Shown here: piece after piece, positions 14,384 to 14,949 of the stretch
Layout of the letters: each line of letters opens with the position of its first letter
Numbering within the stretch: the first letter of the stretch is position 1
NCBI GenBank assembly: GCA_027346035.1
Contig: DAIESZ010000318.1
Coordinates: 1-14,949 of the forward strand
Source: Propionibacteriaceae bacterium
Lineage (GTDB): Bacteria > Actinomycetota > Actinomycetes > Propionibacteriales > Propionibacteriaceae
DNA: 14,949 nt
Direction of reading: 5' to 3'
The notes under the pieces: generated by a model
Told to the model about the DNA's origin: nothing
Databases searched by the model: none
What the model saw: the letters and a program-made list of their open reading frames with translations, nothing else
Program-made: the position numbers and the translations under genes

Positions 14384-14949
14384 TCAGTCGTCCCAGCTCA
14401 TGACCACCTTGCCGCTGTGGCCCGAACCGGTCGCCGCGAACGCGGCCCGGAAATCGGTGTAGTGGAAGCGGTCGGTGATGACCCCGGAGATGTCGAGGCC
14501 CGACTGCAGCAGGACACTCATGGCATACCAGGTCTCGAAGATCTCCCGGCCGTAGACGCCCTTGATCGTCAGCATGTTGAACACGACCTTGCTGAAGTCG
14601 AGGGCGATGTCGCGGCTCGGAATGCCGAGCATCGCGATCCGCCCCCCGTGGGTCATGTTGTCGACCATGTCGCGCAGCGCCTCCCCGCTGCCCGACATCT
14701 CCAGCCCGACGTCGAATCCCTCGCGCATCCGCAGCGCCTGCTGCACATCGCGCACAGGCACCTGGCTGGTGTTGAGGGTGTGGTCGATCCCCAGGCGACG
14801 GGCCAACTCGAGCCGCTGGTCGGAGTGGTCGGTGATGACGACGTTGCGCGCGCCGGCGTGCTTGGCGACCAGCGCCGCCATGATGCCGATCGGGCCCGCG
14901 CCGGTCACCAGGACGTCCTCGCCGAGGCAGGGGAACTGCAGGGCCGTGT
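14384..14949 (-). CDS. tdh: L-threonine 3-dehydrogenase, C-terminal part (cut by the window edge)
   Basis: Zinc-dependent, NAD-linked enzyme that oxidises L-threonine to 2-amino-3-ketobutyrate, the substrate of the adjacent Kbl. The reading frame stays open to the right edge, giving 188 residues of a usual protein of about 345. It enters with [21 protein letters not shown], the Rossmann nucleotide loop, followed by [19 protein letters not shown], where the Asp suits NAD. It continues with [38 protein letters not shown] and the end [12 protein letters not shown]. The Zn-binding N-terminal half lies outside the window. The GTG at 14906-14908 should not be taken as a start, because the conserved sequence continues upstream of it. 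Confidence 0.95.
   Translation of the reverse strand, partial: TALQFPCLGEDVLVTGAGPIGIMAALVAKHAGARNVVITDHSDQRLELARRLGIDHTLNTSQVPVRDVQQALRMREGFDVGLEMSGSGEALRDMVDNMTHGGRIAMLGIPSRDIALDFSKVVFNMLTIKGVYGREIFETWYAMSVLLQSGLDISGVITDRFHYTDFRAAFAATGSGHSGKVVMSWDD

Noticed and set aside
13221..14462. Long plus-strand open frame (413 codons) opposite kbl and tdh
   Set aside because: It is a mirror of the unmistakable Kbl reading frame, shows no family resemblance, and crosses the tdh-kbl junction.
14906..14908. GTG as the start of a short dehydrogenase-like gene
   Set aside because: The reading frame and the conserved Tdh sequence ([14 protein letters not shown]) continue upstream to the window edge, so this is an internal codon of tdh.

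Overview
This window looks like chromosomal DNA from a high-GC Gram-positive bacterium (Actinomycetota). The signs are very GC-rich third codon positions, a GroEL that reads like actinobacterial GroEL2, a DUF3263 gene, an actinobacterial-type CoaBC, both CIRCE and HAIR heat-shock operators, and several starts that look leaderless. I cannot name a genus with confidence. No rRNA, CRISPR array, insertion sequence, integrase, phage gene or direct-repeat array was seen. Almost all of the window is ordinary core gene content, and no gap between genes exceeds 300 bases.

Layout, left to right: the 5' part of groEL (minus strand) behind two tandem CIRCE-like elements; a divergent family 5 uracil-DNA glycosylase; an NRDE/TANGO2-type protein (minus); coaBC translationally coupled to a small HExxH-containing protein whose tail runs antisense into a DUF3263 gene (minus); a Gfo/Idh/MocA oxidoreductase overlapping manA; tRNA-Thr(UGU); an ABC-2 polysaccharide exporter (Wzm/Wzt or TagG/TagH type); then, on the minus strand, a TarI/IspD-family cytidylyltransferase downstream of a DUF2252 protein; a macro-domain protein (plus); a DedA/VTT membrane protein (minus); an hsp20 behind a HAIR operator; and kbl preceded by the C-terminal half of tdh (both minus).

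Three themes emerge. (1) Stress response: groEL with HrcA-type sites, hsp20 with an HspR-type site, and DNA repair by the glycosylase. (2) Envelope and sugar metabolism: ManA, the polysaccharide/teichoic acid exporter and the TarI-like enzyme. (3) Core metabolism: coenzyme A synthesis (CoaBC) and threonine breakdown to glycine and acetyl-CoA (Tdh plus Kbl).

No clear new multigene system is visible. The most striking oddity is in groEL: the Asp equivalent to E. coli GroEL Asp52, which is important for ATP hydrolysis, is encoded as Tyr. Second are the recurring -10-like hexamers lying exactly 6 bases before start codons, suggesting leaderless transcripts. Third is a zincin-like gene of unknown function coupled to coaBC.
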